Assembly: GCA_000585075.1 (NCBI GenBank)
Contig: JEMY01000033.1
Location: forward strand, 1-64,000
DNA: 64,000 bases
Direction: 5' to 3'
Origin: Candidatus Accumulibacter regalis
Lineage (GTDB): Bacteria; Pseudomonadota; Gammaproteobacteria; Burkholderiales; Rhodocyclaceae
Shown: piece by piece, positions 39,759-48,409 of the stretch
How the letters are laid out: each line of letters begins with the position of its first letter
Position numbering within the stretch: the stretch's first letter is position 1
Translations under genes and position numbers: made by a program
The notes under the pieces: generated by a model
What the model was told of the DNA's origin: nothing
Database searches by the model: none
Seen by the model: the letters and a program-made list of their open reading frames with translations, nothing else

Positions 39759-39774
39759 ATCAAGTTCCGTGCCA
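39759..39774 (-). promoter_or_regulatory. Sigma-54-type promoter upstream of pilA
   Basis: On the minus strand the sequence is TGGCACGGAACTTGAT. The -24 element TGGCAC is perfect, the spacing is right, and the -12 element TTGAT differs from TTGCW at one position. Transcription would start about 40 bp before the pilA ATG. Pilin genes under sigma-54 and PilR are known in Pseudomonas and Geobacter. Confidence 0.6.
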
Positions 39775-39912
39775 GGACCGGAAAAGCCCGCAAAAGCGTG
39801 ACTTTCCGCACACGGCGGCGACGAACCCGGTCACGTTGCGTCACTCGCCTGACGCAAATTGTCACAATCTCCCGCTCGGCACGAGTTCAGCGCGCGAACT
39901 CGCCGGCGCGCG

Positions 39913-42900
39913 TCAGCTGCCGGCGACGCGCTCGGGCGCCGAGCGCGGCAGGGTCAGCGTGAAGCGGGTGCCGTGTCCGGGCGGGCTATCGACGGCGATG
40001 CTGCCGCCGAGTACGGCAGTCACCAGGTTGTAGGCGATGTACAGCCCGAGGCCGCTGCCGCCGTGGCCGAGACCGGTCGTGAAGAAGGGTTCGAAGACCC
40101 GGTTGAGCGCCTCGGCGGGAATTCCCCGGCCGTTGTCGACGTAGCGCAGAACGACCTGATCCGGCGCGACGGTATGCGCCATGATTTCGATGCGCCCCTC
40201 GTCGATGCCGGCGAAACCGTGCGCCAGCGAGTTTCCGACGAGGTTGGCGATGACCTGTTCGAGCGGACCCGGGTAGCTGTCCATTTCCAGGTAGGCGGGG
40301 ATTTCCAGGTCGATGCGGTGACGCGTGTGCTTGAAACCGGGACGCAGGGTGACGAGCATCGCCGCGACGGTCTTGCGCAGGTCGAACGAGCGCCGGCGGG
40401 CGCTGCTCTGATCCACCGCCACCTCCTTGAACTGGCCGATCAGTTCGGCGGCGCGGGCCGTATTGCGTTCGAGCAGGTCCACCGCCTCCAGACCGCGGCT
40501 GAGCAATCCGTCCACCTGCGACCGGCGCAGGCGGCCGCTGGCAATGGCCTCCGAGAACTCGCGAAACTGCTCGCCGAGGACGCCGGCGACGACGCGCGCG
40601 TTGCCCAGCGGGGTGTTCAGTTCGTGCGCCACGCCGGCAACCAGGTGACCCAGCGCGGCGAGTTTTTCCGTCTGCACGAGTTGGGCCATTGCCTGGCGCA
40701 ACTCGGCGGTTCGTTCGGCGACCAGTTCCTCGAGGTGTTCGCGATACTGGCGTAGCTCCTCGTCCACGCGCCGATGCTCGGTAATGTCGGAACCGACGCT
40801 GAACACCTCGACGACCTGGCCGTGTGCGTCGGCCACCGCCCGGTTGGTCCACGAAACCCAGACCCGCTCACCGCCACGGCGCATGTTCTCGTTGATATTG
40901 CGCTCGAAGCTCTCCGGGTTGCGGCAGATGTCCTGCATCTGCGCGCGCAGATCCTGGCCACCGCTGGCAAACTCCGGAACGATGGTCCCGATCACGTGCT
41001 GGCCGAACAGTTCGTCTTCCGAATAGCCGAAGAACTTCAGACCGAAGTCGTTGATGAAGTTGATCTGCCCCGCGGGGCTCCAGCGCAGGATGATGCTGTT
41101 GGCGTTTTCGACCAGTTCGCGATATTGCACCTCGCTCTCCAGCAACGCCTGCTCGGCGCGTCTGCGGTCGGTGACATCCTCGGCGAGAACGACTTGCGCC
41201 GGACGCCCCTGATAGGTGATCGCATGGGCGACGATTTCGACATCGATGATCGTTCCGTCCCGGGTGACGTGTTTCCACACCCCCGCAGCGTCGCCCATCT
41301 CGTCGACCGAGACGATATCCTCGGGCAGAATCGGGGTGTCGTCGGCAAGGTTTATGTCGCTCACCGTGAGGCCCAGGAATTGCTCGCGGGAATAACCGTA
41401 CTTGCGCACGGCGGCATCATTGACGGTCATGAAGGCGAGCGTGTCCAGGTCATAGACCCACATCGGATGCGGATTGCTGTCGAAGAGCAGCCGGTAGCGC
41501 GCCTCGCTCTCGCGCAGCGCCTGTTCGACGTTCCTGCTTTCGCTGACGTCGATGACCACGCCCAGGTAATGGGTGACCTGCCCGGCAGCGTTGCGTTCGA
41601 CGGCGGTCCGGTCGTCAACCCAGCGCGTCGTCCCGTCCCTGCAGACGACGCGGTACTCCTGCCGAAAGCGGTCGGCGCCCTGTTCCGTGAATGCCTGCAC
41701 CTCGGCGCCGACGCGTTGCAGGTCGTCGGGGTGGATCAGCGCGGCGAAGCGAATCGATCCATCGAGCAGCTCTGCCGACGAATAGCCGAGCTGGCTGACG
41801 TTGTCGGAAACGAATACGGCCGGCCAACCCTCGTCGGCACGCCAGCGGAAGAGCATCGCCGGGCTGTGCTCGACGACCAGATTGGCTTGCTGCAGCTGCT
41901 CCTCGACGCGCAGACGGTCGCTCATCGCGCGCTCGCGCTCACGCTGACGAATGGCCGCCGACATACGATCGAGGTGCGTCGCCAGGCTGTCCAGTTCCTT
42001 GACCTGCGCCACTGGCCAGGGCCGCTCGTAGTCGCCGCCGGCGATCGCCTGCGCTTGCGCCGCGTAGCTACCGACGCGCCGGGCAAGGCCGCGGGCGGCG
42101 ATCCAGGTCGCACCGACGGCCAGCAGCAGCGCCGCCAACAGGCCGGCTGCCAGCGCCCGGAAAGTGCTCATGAACGGCTCGAGGGCCTCGCTTCGCTCTT
42201 GCACGACGAGCACCGACCAGCCGAGTTGCGAAACGCCCGCCAGGGTGCCAATGAAGCGCTCGCCGTCGGCCACGAACTCCCGTGTCGCGGGAAGCCCCGG
42301 CTGCCCGTCGCTGACGCCCGGCAGCGGAGCGAACTCGCGCAGCCGGGCGCCAGAACCGGGTTGTGCGCCGGCGACGAACTGCCCGCGGCGGTCGACAATC
42401 ATCGTCGCCATTCCGGCGGCATTTGGCAGACGGGCGAGAAGCTCGCCCAGCCGATCGATCGACACTTCGCCGAGCAAGATCGCATCGCCGAGCGGAATGG
42501 CGAGGACCGCTGCCGCGCGGTCACCGGTAGACGCGCTGGGCACCTCCGACCACGCGGCGGCGCCACGCGCGCGCGCCGCGCGCATGACCGCGTTGAGCGC
42601 TGGATCGGTGCTCGACAGGTGTCGCCGCTGTCCGCCCTGCCCGTCTGCAAGTCCAACGGCGTGCACCACGTCATCCGCGTCGGCGACGTAGATCGCCGTG
42701 AATACGTCGCCGTCGGCCAGGTGTGCGCCCAGGACATCCGGCCACGACGAAGGCGAAGGCGAAGACGAAGACGAAGACGAAGAAGACGACGACGGCGGCG
42801 GCTGCCCGTCCTGCCGGCGAAGGTGGGCGGCAATCGTCGACAGTTCACGCTCGGCGCCAAGCAGGTGCAGCTCGACTTGGCCGGAAATGGCGCCGGCAAG

Positions 42901-43095
42901 CACCTGCTGACGATTGTCGATATCCACCCGTGCCTGCGGCAGATAGACGACCAGCAGGAGCGCGCCAACCAGCAGCAGTGGCAGCACGCCGGCGAGGACG
43001 AAGCGCGCAGCCAGCCACAGCCAGAGCGGCCGCCCCGACGCGCCGGCCCGGGCAGAAAGCGAGGCCGGGGGGGGGTCAGGGCGCAAGCGACGCAC
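39913..43095 (-). CDS. Membrane-bound multi-PAS sensor histidine kinase
   Basis: A 1060-residue kinase. In order: membrane helix (about residues 25-50), extracytoplasmic Cache-like sensor (about 55-310), second helix (about 312-335), HAMP, three PAS/PAC domains (about 395-520, 530-650, 655-775), a coiled coil, then HisKA with LVAGVAHELNTPLGN (phospho-His) and HATPase (NLVGNSLAHGF, YVDNGRGIP, GGSGLGLYI). No receiver is fused and no response regulator is adjacent. The sensor contains an 11-Ser run (about residues 102-112) encoded by hexanucleotide repeats. The GTG at 43095 is the only start seen upstream of a C9 tract that lies within the first codons, so the true start or reading frame is uncertain. 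Confidence 0.88.
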   Translation of the reverse strand: MRRLRPDPPPASLSARAGASGRPLWLWLAARFVLAGVLPLLLVGALLLVVYLPQARVDIDNRQQVLAGAISGQVELHLLGAERELSTIAAHLRRQDGQPPPSSSSSSSSSSSPSPSSWPDVLGAHLADGDVFTAIYVADADDVVHAVGLADGQGGQRRHLSSTDPALNAVMRAARARGAAAWSEVPSASTGDRAAAVLAIPLGDAILLGEVSIDRLGELLARLPNAAGMATMIVDRRGQFVAGAQPGSGARLREFAPLPGVSDGQPGLPATREFVADGERFIGTLAGVSQLGWSVLVVQERSEALEPFMSTFRALAAGLLAALLLAVGATWIAARGLARRVGSYAAQAQAIAGGDYERPWPVAQVKELDSLATHLDRMSAAIRQRERERAMSDRLRVEEQLQQANLVVEHSPAMLFRWRADEGWPAVFVSDNVSQLGYSSAELLDGSIRFAALIHPDDLQRVGAEVQAFTEQGADRFRQEYRVVCRDGTTRWVDDRTAVERNAAGQVTHYLGVVIDVSESRNVEQALRESEARYRLLFDSNPHPMWVYDLDTLAFMTVNDAAVRKYGYSREQFLGLTVSDINLADDTPILPEDIVSVDEMGDAAGVWKHVTRDGTIIDVEIVAHAITYQGRPAQVVLAEDVTDRRRAEQALLESEVQYRELVENANSIILRWSPAGQINFINDFGLKFFGYSEDELFGQHVIGTIVPEFASGGQDLRAQMQDICRNPESFERNINENMRRGGERVWVSWTNRAVADAHGQVVEVFSVGSDITEHRRVDEELRQYREHLEELVAERTAELRQAMAQLVQTEKLAALGHLVAGVAHELNTPLGNARVVAGVLGEQFREFSEAIASGRLRRSQVDGLLSRGLEAVDLLERNTARAAELIGQFKEVAVDQSSARRRSFDLRKTVAAMLVTLRPGFKHTRHRIDLEIPAYLEMDSYPGPLEQVIANLVGNSLAHGFAGIDEGRIEIMAHTVAPDQVVLRYVDNGRGIPAEALNRVFEPFFTTGLGHGGSGLGLYIAYNLVTAVLGGSIAVDSPPGHGTRFTLTLPRSAPERVAGS
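42748..42783 (+). repeat. Hexanucleotide repeat encoding poly-Ser in the sensor kinase
   Basis: Six consecutive CGAAGR units on the plus strand (two CGAAGG, four CGAAGA) encode Pro-Ser and Ser-Ser pairs in the kinase. Extra AAG/GAC-type triplets continue to about 42793. Changes in unit number would keep the reading frame and only lengthen or shorten the Ser linker in the extracytoplasmic domain. Confidence 0.85.
43067..43075 (-). repeat. C9 homopolymer near the start of the sensor kinase gene
   Basis: Nine C residues in a row on the coding strand fall at codons 7-10 (Asp-Pro-Pro-Pro) of the kinase frame as given, about 20 bp after the GTG at 43095. A one-base change here would move the start out of frame with the rest of the gene. 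It may be a slippage-prone tract or a sequencing error site. Confidence 0.8.
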
Positions 43096-43352
43096 CTCGC
43101 GTGACGCAACGCGGCGGCGGTGTCGAGACTGCGCGCGTCGAGTCTTTGCGCAGCGGTTCGTTCGGGAGACTCATGGGGCGGAAGTCGTGCGCGCGGCCAG
43201 CGGACGACGGTTCACAAAGGAAGACAGTCTAACGCCATCGACGGAAAGCTGCCCAGCCGCGCGCTCGCCAGCCACCCCCGGCGCGGCGGCGAAACTCCGC
43301 GGCGAGCGGCCTGGAGTAGAATCGGACGCTTGTCGTGCGCGGAAAATGCACC

Positions 43353-44189
43353 ATGCAGTCGCTCTGGATGATCGTCGCCAGCCTCCTCTTCGCGTCCATG
43401 GGGGTCTGCGTCAAGCTGGTCGCAGAAAGCCATTCGGCGGTCGAAATCGTCTTCTACCGCAGTTTTCTCGCCCTCTTGCCGATGCTCGCCCTGGCCCGGC
43501 TGCGCGGCGTTTCGCTGCACACGCCGCATTGGCGCTGGCAGCTCGGCCGCAGCGCCTTCGGCTTCGCGGCGGTGGTGACCTACTTTTCGGCGATCGGCCT
43601 GCTGCCACTGGCCACCGCAGTGACCCTCAACTACACCTCGGCGATCTTCCTCGCCGGCTATCTGGCGCTCGCCGGACTGCGCATGACGTCAGGAATCGTC
43701 GCCGCCCTGCTTCTCGGACTGAGCGGGGTCGCCCTGCTCCTCAAGCCGACGCTGCACGCCGAGCAGTTGCTCGGCGGCCTGCTCGGGCTGCTCTCCGGCG
43801 CACTCGCCGCGATGGCCTACTTCAGCGTCCGCGAACTCGGCGCGCGCGGCGAGCCGGAAACGCGCACCGTCTTCTATTTCACGCTGCTCTCGTCGCTCGC
43901 CGCCGGGCTGTGGCTGCTGTTCTCGGAACGGCACGCGGTCGACATGCGCAGCGGCGCGCTGCTGCTCGGTGTCGCCGCCTTTGCCACCGCCGCGCAGCTG
44001 GCCATGACGCGCGCCTACGCCACGGAGAGGACGCTGACCGCCGCAGCCCTGGCCTACAGCACGGTGGTTTTTGCCAGCCTCTTCGGGATCATCCTGTGGA
44101 ACGAGACGCACGACGGCTGGTCGTGGCTGGCGATCACGCTGATCGTCGTGTCGGGACTGGCGGCGACGCGGCGACCCGTCGCCCGCTGA
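43353..44189 (+). CDS. EamA/DMT-family transporter
   Basis: A 278-residue protein with ten hydrophobic segments and the two EamA repeats of the drug/metabolite transporter superfamily. It has SLLFASMGVCVKLVAE in helix 1, EIVFYRSFLALLP at the start of repeat 1 and ATAAQLAMTRAYATERTL with SLFGIILWNE in repeat 2. Such proteins usually export amino acids, nucleobases or other metabolites; the substrate is unknown. ATG 43353 is preferred to one 18 bp upstream because the membrane segment begins directly after it. Confidence 0.87.
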   Translation: MQSLWMIVASLLFASMGVCVKLVAESHSAVEIVFYRSFLALLPMLALARLRGVSLHTPHWRWQLGRSAFGFAAVVTYFSAIGLLPLATAVTLNYTSAIFLAGYLALAGLRMTSGIVAALLLGLSGVALLLKPTLHAEQLLGGLLGLLSGALAAMAYFSVRELGARGEPETRTVFYFTLLSSLAAGLWLLFSERHAVDMRSGALLLGVAAFATAAQLAMTRAYATERTLTAAALAYSTVVFASLFGIILWNETHDGWSWLAITLIVVSGLAATRRPVAR

Positions 44190-44221
44190 ATCGGTTTCCT
44201 GCCAGGAGCGTCTCGCCGCGC

Positions 44222-45583
44222 TCAGAACAGCTTCAATCCATGCAGCAGGACGGCGGCAATCGACAGCGGGGCGACAAAACGAACGAGAAGGAAGAGCACG
44301 CTCACCAGCCGCGTGTTGCGCAGCGCACCGTCGTTGCTCAGTTGCCGGGCCATCTCCGGCAGCCCATAGACCCAGCCGACGAAGAGACAGACCACGATCC
44401 CGCCGAGCGGCAGCAGGACATTGGAACTGAGGAAGTCGAAGAGGTCGAAGGGATTCATGGCCAAGACCTTGAGGTCGCTGGTCAGGCTTGACGACAGGGC
44501 GGCCGGAACCCCGAGGGCGGCAACTGCGGCGATGGTGCCCAACGAGGCGCGCTTGCGACCCAGCCCGAAACGTTCCGAGAGAATGGCCACCGGCACCTCG
44601 AGCAGCGAGAGCATGGCGCCGACGCTGGCGATCGCCGTCAGGATGAAGAAGAGGGTCATGAACAGCGTTCCGCCGGGCATGGCGGTAAACACCGCGGGAA
44701 TGGTCATGAAGACCAGCGATGGCCCGGCGGCGGGTTCGAAGCCGAAGGCAAACACCGCCGGAAAGATGGCCATGCCGGCGAGCAGCGATACCGAGAGATC
44801 GGCAAACATGACCCGCGTCGCGGTCAGCGGGATGTTCTGATTGTCGCGAAAATAGCTGCCGTAGGTGAGCATGCAGCCCATGCCGATCGAGAGTTTGAAG
44901 AAAGCCAGACCGAGCGCGGTGAGCACGACGGCCGGGGTGATCTTTGCCAGATCCGGGCTGAACAGGAAACTCAGCCCGGCGCTCGCCCCCGGCAGCGTCA
45001 GGCTGCGCGCGCAGAGCACGAGCAGCAGGATGAAGAGCAGTGGCATCAACCTGCGGGTCACCGCCTCGATGCCCCTGGCAACGCCGAACATGATGATGCC
45101 GCCGGTCACCGCCAGCACCACCCACTGCCAGAGCAGCGAACTCAGCGGATTGGCCACCAGCTCGGCGAACACGGCACCGGCCACCTGCGGATCGGTGGTG
45201 GCGATCTGCCCGGCCATGGCCTTGAAGACGTAGGCGTAAACCCAGCCGGCGACTTCGGAATAGAAAGCGAGAATCAGCAGCGCCGCCGCGAAACCCATCC
45301 AGCCGATGCTCTTCCACCACCACTGGCCGCGCGGCGCGACGCGATCGAAAGCGCTCACCGCGTTGGCCCGCGCCGCTCGTCCGAGCATGGTCTCGACGAT
45401 CATCACCGGCAGGCCGACGAGCAGCGTCGCCAGCAGATAGACGAGGAGAAAACCGGCACCGCCGTTGGCACCGGTCAGCGAAGGAAATTTCCAGATGTTG
45501 CCGAGTCCGACGGCTGAGCCGAGCGTCGCCACCAGGACGCCGAAGGAGCTCGTGAAACCGTCGCGGGAAGTTTGATTCATCAT
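44222..45583 (-). CDS. NSS-family sodium-dependent symporter (LeuT/SNF type)
   Basis: A 453-residue transporter with about 11-12 helices. The first helix has the family's unwound motif GSAVGLGNIWKFP, which binds Na+ and substrate, followed by TGANGGAGFLLVYL. Bacterial NSS proteins take up amino acids or related amines with Na+. The double ATG at 45583/45580 follows GGAGAC. It faces the DMT gene convergently with 32 bp between stops. An amino-acid ABC importer is encoded just upstream in the same direction but is separated by a hairpin. Confidence 0.9.
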   Translation of the reverse strand: MMNQTSRDGFTSSFGVLVATLGSAVGLGNIWKFPSLTGANGGAGFLLVYLLATLLVGLPVMIVETMLGRAARANAVSAFDRVAPRGQWWWKSIGWMGFAAALLILAFYSEVAGWVYAYVFKAMAGQIATTDPQVAGAVFAELVANPLSSLLWQWVVLAVTGGIIMFGVARGIEAVTRRLMPLLFILLLVLCARSLTLPGASAGLSFLFSPDLAKITPAVVLTALGLAFFKLSIGMGCMLTYGSYFRDNQNIPLTATRVMFADLSVSLLAGMAIFPAVFAFGFEPAAGPSLVFMTIPAVFTAMPGGTLFMTLFFILTAIASVGAMLSLLEVPVAILSERFGLGRKRASLGTIAAVAALGVPAALSSSLTSDLKVLAMNPFDLFDFLSSNVLLPLGGIVVCLFVGWVYGLPEMARQLSNDGALRNTRLVSVLFLLVRFVAPLSIAAVLLHGLKLF

Positions 45584-45667
45584 GTCTCCGAGTGCTTTCT
45601 GATGCTGAATATTCATGCACGTGAGCGCTCGCCGGAGGCGCGCATGGCCCGCTCCGACGGTCGACGT

Positions 45668-45706
45668 GCAAGGGGAAAATGGGGCCGCCGGGGCGATGCC
45701 CCTTGC
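45668..45706 (-). terminator. Candidate terminator after the amino-acid ABC operon
   Basis: GCAAGGGG (45668-45675) pairs with CCCCTTGC (45699-45706); an inner GGGGC/GCCCC pairing is an alternative. It lies about 40 bp downstream of the ATPase stop and before the NSS gene. There is no T-run, so it may only be a transcript-end structure. Confidence 0.4.
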
Positions 45707-45747
45707 TGGCCATTCGTTTCTGAGCCCTGCGCAGGCGGTTCCCGGAC

Positions 45748-46512
45748 TTAGAGCATGTTCTCCAGAAAGGCCCGCGTCCGCGGATGTTCGGGAGCGGCAA
45801 AGAGCTCCTTCGCCGGACGCGCTTCGACGATTTCGCCGCCGTCCATGAAGACGACGCGGCTGGCCACCTCGCGGGCAAAGGCCATCTCGTGCGTCACGAC
45901 CAGCATCGTCATCCGCTCTTCGGCCAGCTCGCGGATGGTGCGCAGGACTTCACCCGTGAGTTCCGGGTCGAGCGCCGAAGTCGGCTCGTCGAAGAGCATG
46001 ATGTCCGGCTCCATGGCCAGCGCCCGGGCAATCGCCACGCGCTGCTTCTGGCCACCCGAAAGCCGCGCCGGATAGCTGTCGCGCTTGTCGAGCAGGCCGA
46101 CCTTGCGCAACAGCGCGTCGGCTTTGGGCAGGACCTCCTGGCGGCGCAAACCCTTGACGGTCAAGGGTGCCTCGACGATGTTCTCGAGCACGGTCAGATG
46201 CGGAAACAGATTGAAGTGCTGAAAGACCATGCCCATCCTGCGGCAGATGCGCCGCAGCCCGGCGTCGGCGACGTAGCGGCAATGCCCCTTTTCGTCCGCA
46301 CCGACCAGCGTTTCGCCTTCGATGTCGATGTGCCCGCGATCGATCGTTTCGAGATGGTTGAGGCAACGCAGAAAGGTGCTCTTGCCGGACCCCGAGGGGC
46401 CGATGATCGCCAGCACCTCGCCCTTGCCGACGTCCAGCGAAACGCCGCGCAGCACTTCCACCGCAGCGAAGCGCTTGTGCACGTCGAGCGCGTGGATCAT
46501 CGGGCTATTCAT
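45748..46512 (-). CDS. Polar amino-acid ABC importer, ATP-binding subunit
   Basis: A 254-residue ATPase of the GlnQ/HisP type: Walker A IIGPSGSGKSTFLRCLN, Q-loop MVFQHFNLFPHLTVLENI, signature RLSGGQKQRVAIARALAM, Walker B IMLFDEPTSALDPE and VVTHEMAFAREVA. The length and NLFPHLT motif are those of polar amino-acid importers. It overlaps the permease gene by 8 bp. With the permease and the lipoprotein binding protein it forms a complete uptake system. Confidence 0.94.
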   Translation of the reverse strand: MNSPMIHALDVHKRFAAVEVLRGVSLDVGKGEVLAIIGPSGSGKSTFLRCLNHLETIDRGHIDIEGETLVGADEKGHCRYVADAGLRRICRRMGMVFQHFNLFPHLTVLENIVEAPLTVKGLRRQEVLPKADALLRKVGLLDKRDSYPARLSGGQKQRVAIARALAMEPDIMLFDEPTSALDPELTGEVLRTIRELAEERMTMLVVTHEMAFAREVASRVVFMDGGEIVEARPAKELFAAPEHPRTRAFLENML

Positions 46513-47158
46513 CGTACACCGCGTACTTCCTTTCCAGACGCTGGAAGGCGAGCGTCAGCACCAGCGTCATGACCAGGTAGAAAGCCGCGGCGACGATGAA
46601 AGGGGTGGTCGTGAAATCGCGCTGCACGATGCCGCGCGCGGCGCGCAGCAGGTCGTTCATGGCCAGCACGTAAATCAGCGAGGTGTCCTTGACCAGGGTG
46701 ATCGTCTCGTTGCTCAGCGGCGGCAGGATGCGCTTGAAGACCTGCGGCAGGACGATGCGGCGCATGGTCTGCGGGTAGCTCAGACCGAGCACGCGCGCAC
46801 CTTCGTACTGGCCGCGGTCGATCGACTGGATGCCGGCGCGAAAGATCTCGGCGAAATACGCCGCGTAGTTGAGCACGAAAGCGACGATCGCCGCCGTGAA
46901 GTCGGGCAGGCGAATTCCGATCACCGGCACGAAAGGCAGGGCGAAATAGATGAACAGCATCTGCAGCATCAACGGCGTGCCACGCATCAGCCAGATGTAG
47001 CCGTTGACCAGAGCGCTGACGACGGCGAAGCGCGAGACGCGCAGCAAGGCCAGCAACAGGCCGAGCGGCACCGCCAGAACGAAGGTGATGATGAACACCT
47101 GCAGGGTCACCCCCGTTCCTTCGAGCAGGGGGCCCATTATTTCGATTACATAGTTCAT
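46505..47158 (-). CDS. Polar amino-acid ABC importer, permease subunit
   Basis: A 217-residue protein with five hydrophobic segments and the HisM/GlnP signature: LLEGTGVTLQVFIITFVLA, YIWLMRGTPLMLQMLFIYF, and the EAA loop EGARVLGLSYPQTMRRIVLPQ. Only one permease gene is present, so the channel is probably a homodimer. It is followed by the ATPase gene (8 bp overlap) and preceded by a 317 bp spacer that separates it from the binding-protein gene. Confidence 0.93.
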   Translation of the reverse strand: MNYVIEIMGPLLEGTGVTLQVFIITFVLAVPLGLLLALLRVSRFAVVSALVNGYIWLMRGTPLMLQMLFIYFALPFVPVIGIRLPDFTAAIVAFVLNYAAYFAEIFRAGIQSIDRGQYEGARVLGLSYPQTMRRIVLPQVFKRILPPLSNETITLVKDTSLIYVLAMNDLLRAARGIVQRDFTTTPFIVAAAFYLVMTLVLTLAFQRLERKYAVYDE

Positions 47159-47194
47159 GCGCTATTTCTCAACACCCGCTGTGGGGCAGATAGC

Positions 47195-47218
47195 GAGGTG
47201 TCGAGGTGTCGAGGTGTC
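47195..47218. repeat. Three tandem copies of GAGGTGTC
   Basis: Three perfect 8 bp units lie head to tail in the spacer between the binding-protein and permease genes. The unit number may vary between strains. Its role is unknown. Confidence 0.85.
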
Positions 47219-47330
47219 GCATTCTTGGCAAGACTTTCAGCAAGCCCGTCTTCGCTCCACCTGGCGGCAATCCGGTGCCACTCTCTCGCGACGCTTCCGC
47301 CGCATCGACAACGCCCAGGGTAAAACCTCT

Positions 47331-47366
47331 GGATTGCCGCGTCGGCTTCGCCTCCTCGCAATGACG
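47331..47366. repeat. REP-like palindromic element within the amino-acid ABC operon
   Basis: The element begins GGATTGCCGCG and ends CTCGCAATGACG; GATTGC and GCAATGAC at the two ends form the palindromic core. Its reverse complement opens CGTCATTGCGAGGAGGCG, a form known from dispersed intergenic repeats in many bacterial genomes. It lies inside the 317 bp spacer (47159-47475) of the ABC operon, which contains no gene. Confidence 0.65.
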
Positions 47367-47475
47367 TGCGGGTTCGCCGTGGCGTCGCCTTCGCGACGAA
47401 ACCGTCCACAAGTCTACTAGCGCCGCGACCGCCCGGCGACACGGCCGGGTTCCGTTCGCAGCGGGCGCGGCCGGG

Positions 47476-48285
47476 CTATTTCTTGACGATGTCCTTGCCG
47501 AACCATTTGTTCGAAATCGCAGCGGCGGAACCATCGCTCTTCATTTCGTCCATCGCCTTCTGCAGCCTGGCCATCAGCTCGGTATCGTCCTTGCGCGTCC
47601 CCACGCCGTAGTCCTCGGTGCCGAAGTTTTCCTCGAGCACGCGATACTCACCGGGTTTCTTGGCCGTGTAGTAACGCCCGACGACCTCGTCGACCACCAG
47701 CGCGTCGAGTCGACCAATGCTGAGATCCATCAGCGCCGTCACGTTGTCGCCGAACTTCTTGAGTTCCTTCAGCGATTTGGCGGTCGCGCCATCCTTCTCG
47801 ATGGCCTCGATCGCGCTGCTGCCGTCCTGGACGCCGACCACCTTGCCGGCCAGGTCGGCCTTGCTGTTCACCGCCGACTTGTCGGTGACGATGATGATCT
47901 GCCGGTTTTCGAGGTACGGCGTGGTGAACAGGATCTTTTCCTTGCGCGCGTCGGTGATCGTCAGGCCGTTCCACAGCACGTCCACCCGCTTGCTGCTCAA
48001 CTCGGCTTCCTTGGCATTCCAGTCGATCGGTTTGAACGTCACCTCGGCGCCAAGGCGCTTGCCGGCCTCGGTCGCCAGATCGATGTCGAAGCCGACCAGC
48101 GTGTTGCTCTCGTCACGAAAGCCCATCGGCGGGAAATTGTCGTCCAGTCCGACGACGATCGCGGCCACCGGGGCCGGGGCCGGCGCCGCCGCGGCGCTGG
48201 CCGCAGGCGCTTCCTTCTTGCCGCACGCCGCGAGCAGGGCTGCGGCAAGAATGGCGACGATCACCAGCGAGGTCTGTTTCTTCAT
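47476..48285 (-). CDS. Polar amino-acid ABC importer, lipoprotein substrate-binding subunit
   Basis: A 269-residue lipoprotein: signal ending in the lipobox LLAAC (Cys21), an Ala/Pro linker (about residues 27-42), then a family 3 solute-binding domain. It shows IVVGLDDNFPPMGFRDE, GFDIDLATEAGKRLGAEV, VDVLWNGLTITDARK and LVVDEVVGRYY. These residues place it among cystine/glutamine/lysine-type binding proteins; the ligand is unknown. It is the first gene of the operon, with a 317 bp repeat-containing spacer before the permease. Confidence 0.92.
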   Translation of the reverse strand: MKKQTSLVIVAILAAALLAACGKKEAPAASAAAAPAPAPVAAIVVGLDDNFPPMGFRDESNTLVGFDIDLATEAGKRLGAEVTFKPIDWNAKEAELSSKRVDVLWNGLTITDARKEKILFTTPYLENRQIIIVTDKSAVNSKADLAGKVVGVQDGSSAIEAIEKDGATAKSLKELKKFGDNVTALMDLSIGRLDALVVDEVVGRYYTAKKPGEYRVLEENFGTEDYGVGTRKDDTELMARLQKAMDEMKSDGSAAAISNKWFGKDIVKK

Positions 48286-48362
48286 GTCTCTTCTCTAGCT
48301 ATGCGTTGAAAGGGCGGCATGATAACAGGCTCTGACGCCAGCGCCGCCTGCGCTGCGCGTCG

Positions 48363-48408
48363 CTGCCGAAGCCCCGGCCACGCCCCTGGCGTGCGGCGGC
48401 GTCGGCAG
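48363..48408 (-). terminator. Candidate terminator after the signalling operon
   Basis: CTGCCGA (48363-48369) pairs with TCGGCAG (48402-48408), enclosing a perfect inner hairpin CACGCC-CCT-GGCGTG (48379-48393). It begins 2 bp after the stop of the GGDEF-EAL gene on the minus strand. No T-run is present. Confidence 0.45.
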
Positions 48409-48409
48409 T

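Noticed and set aside
40774-43104. 776-codon plus-strand open frame
   Set aside because: Antisense to the multi-PAS histidine kinase; no domain and no ribosome site.
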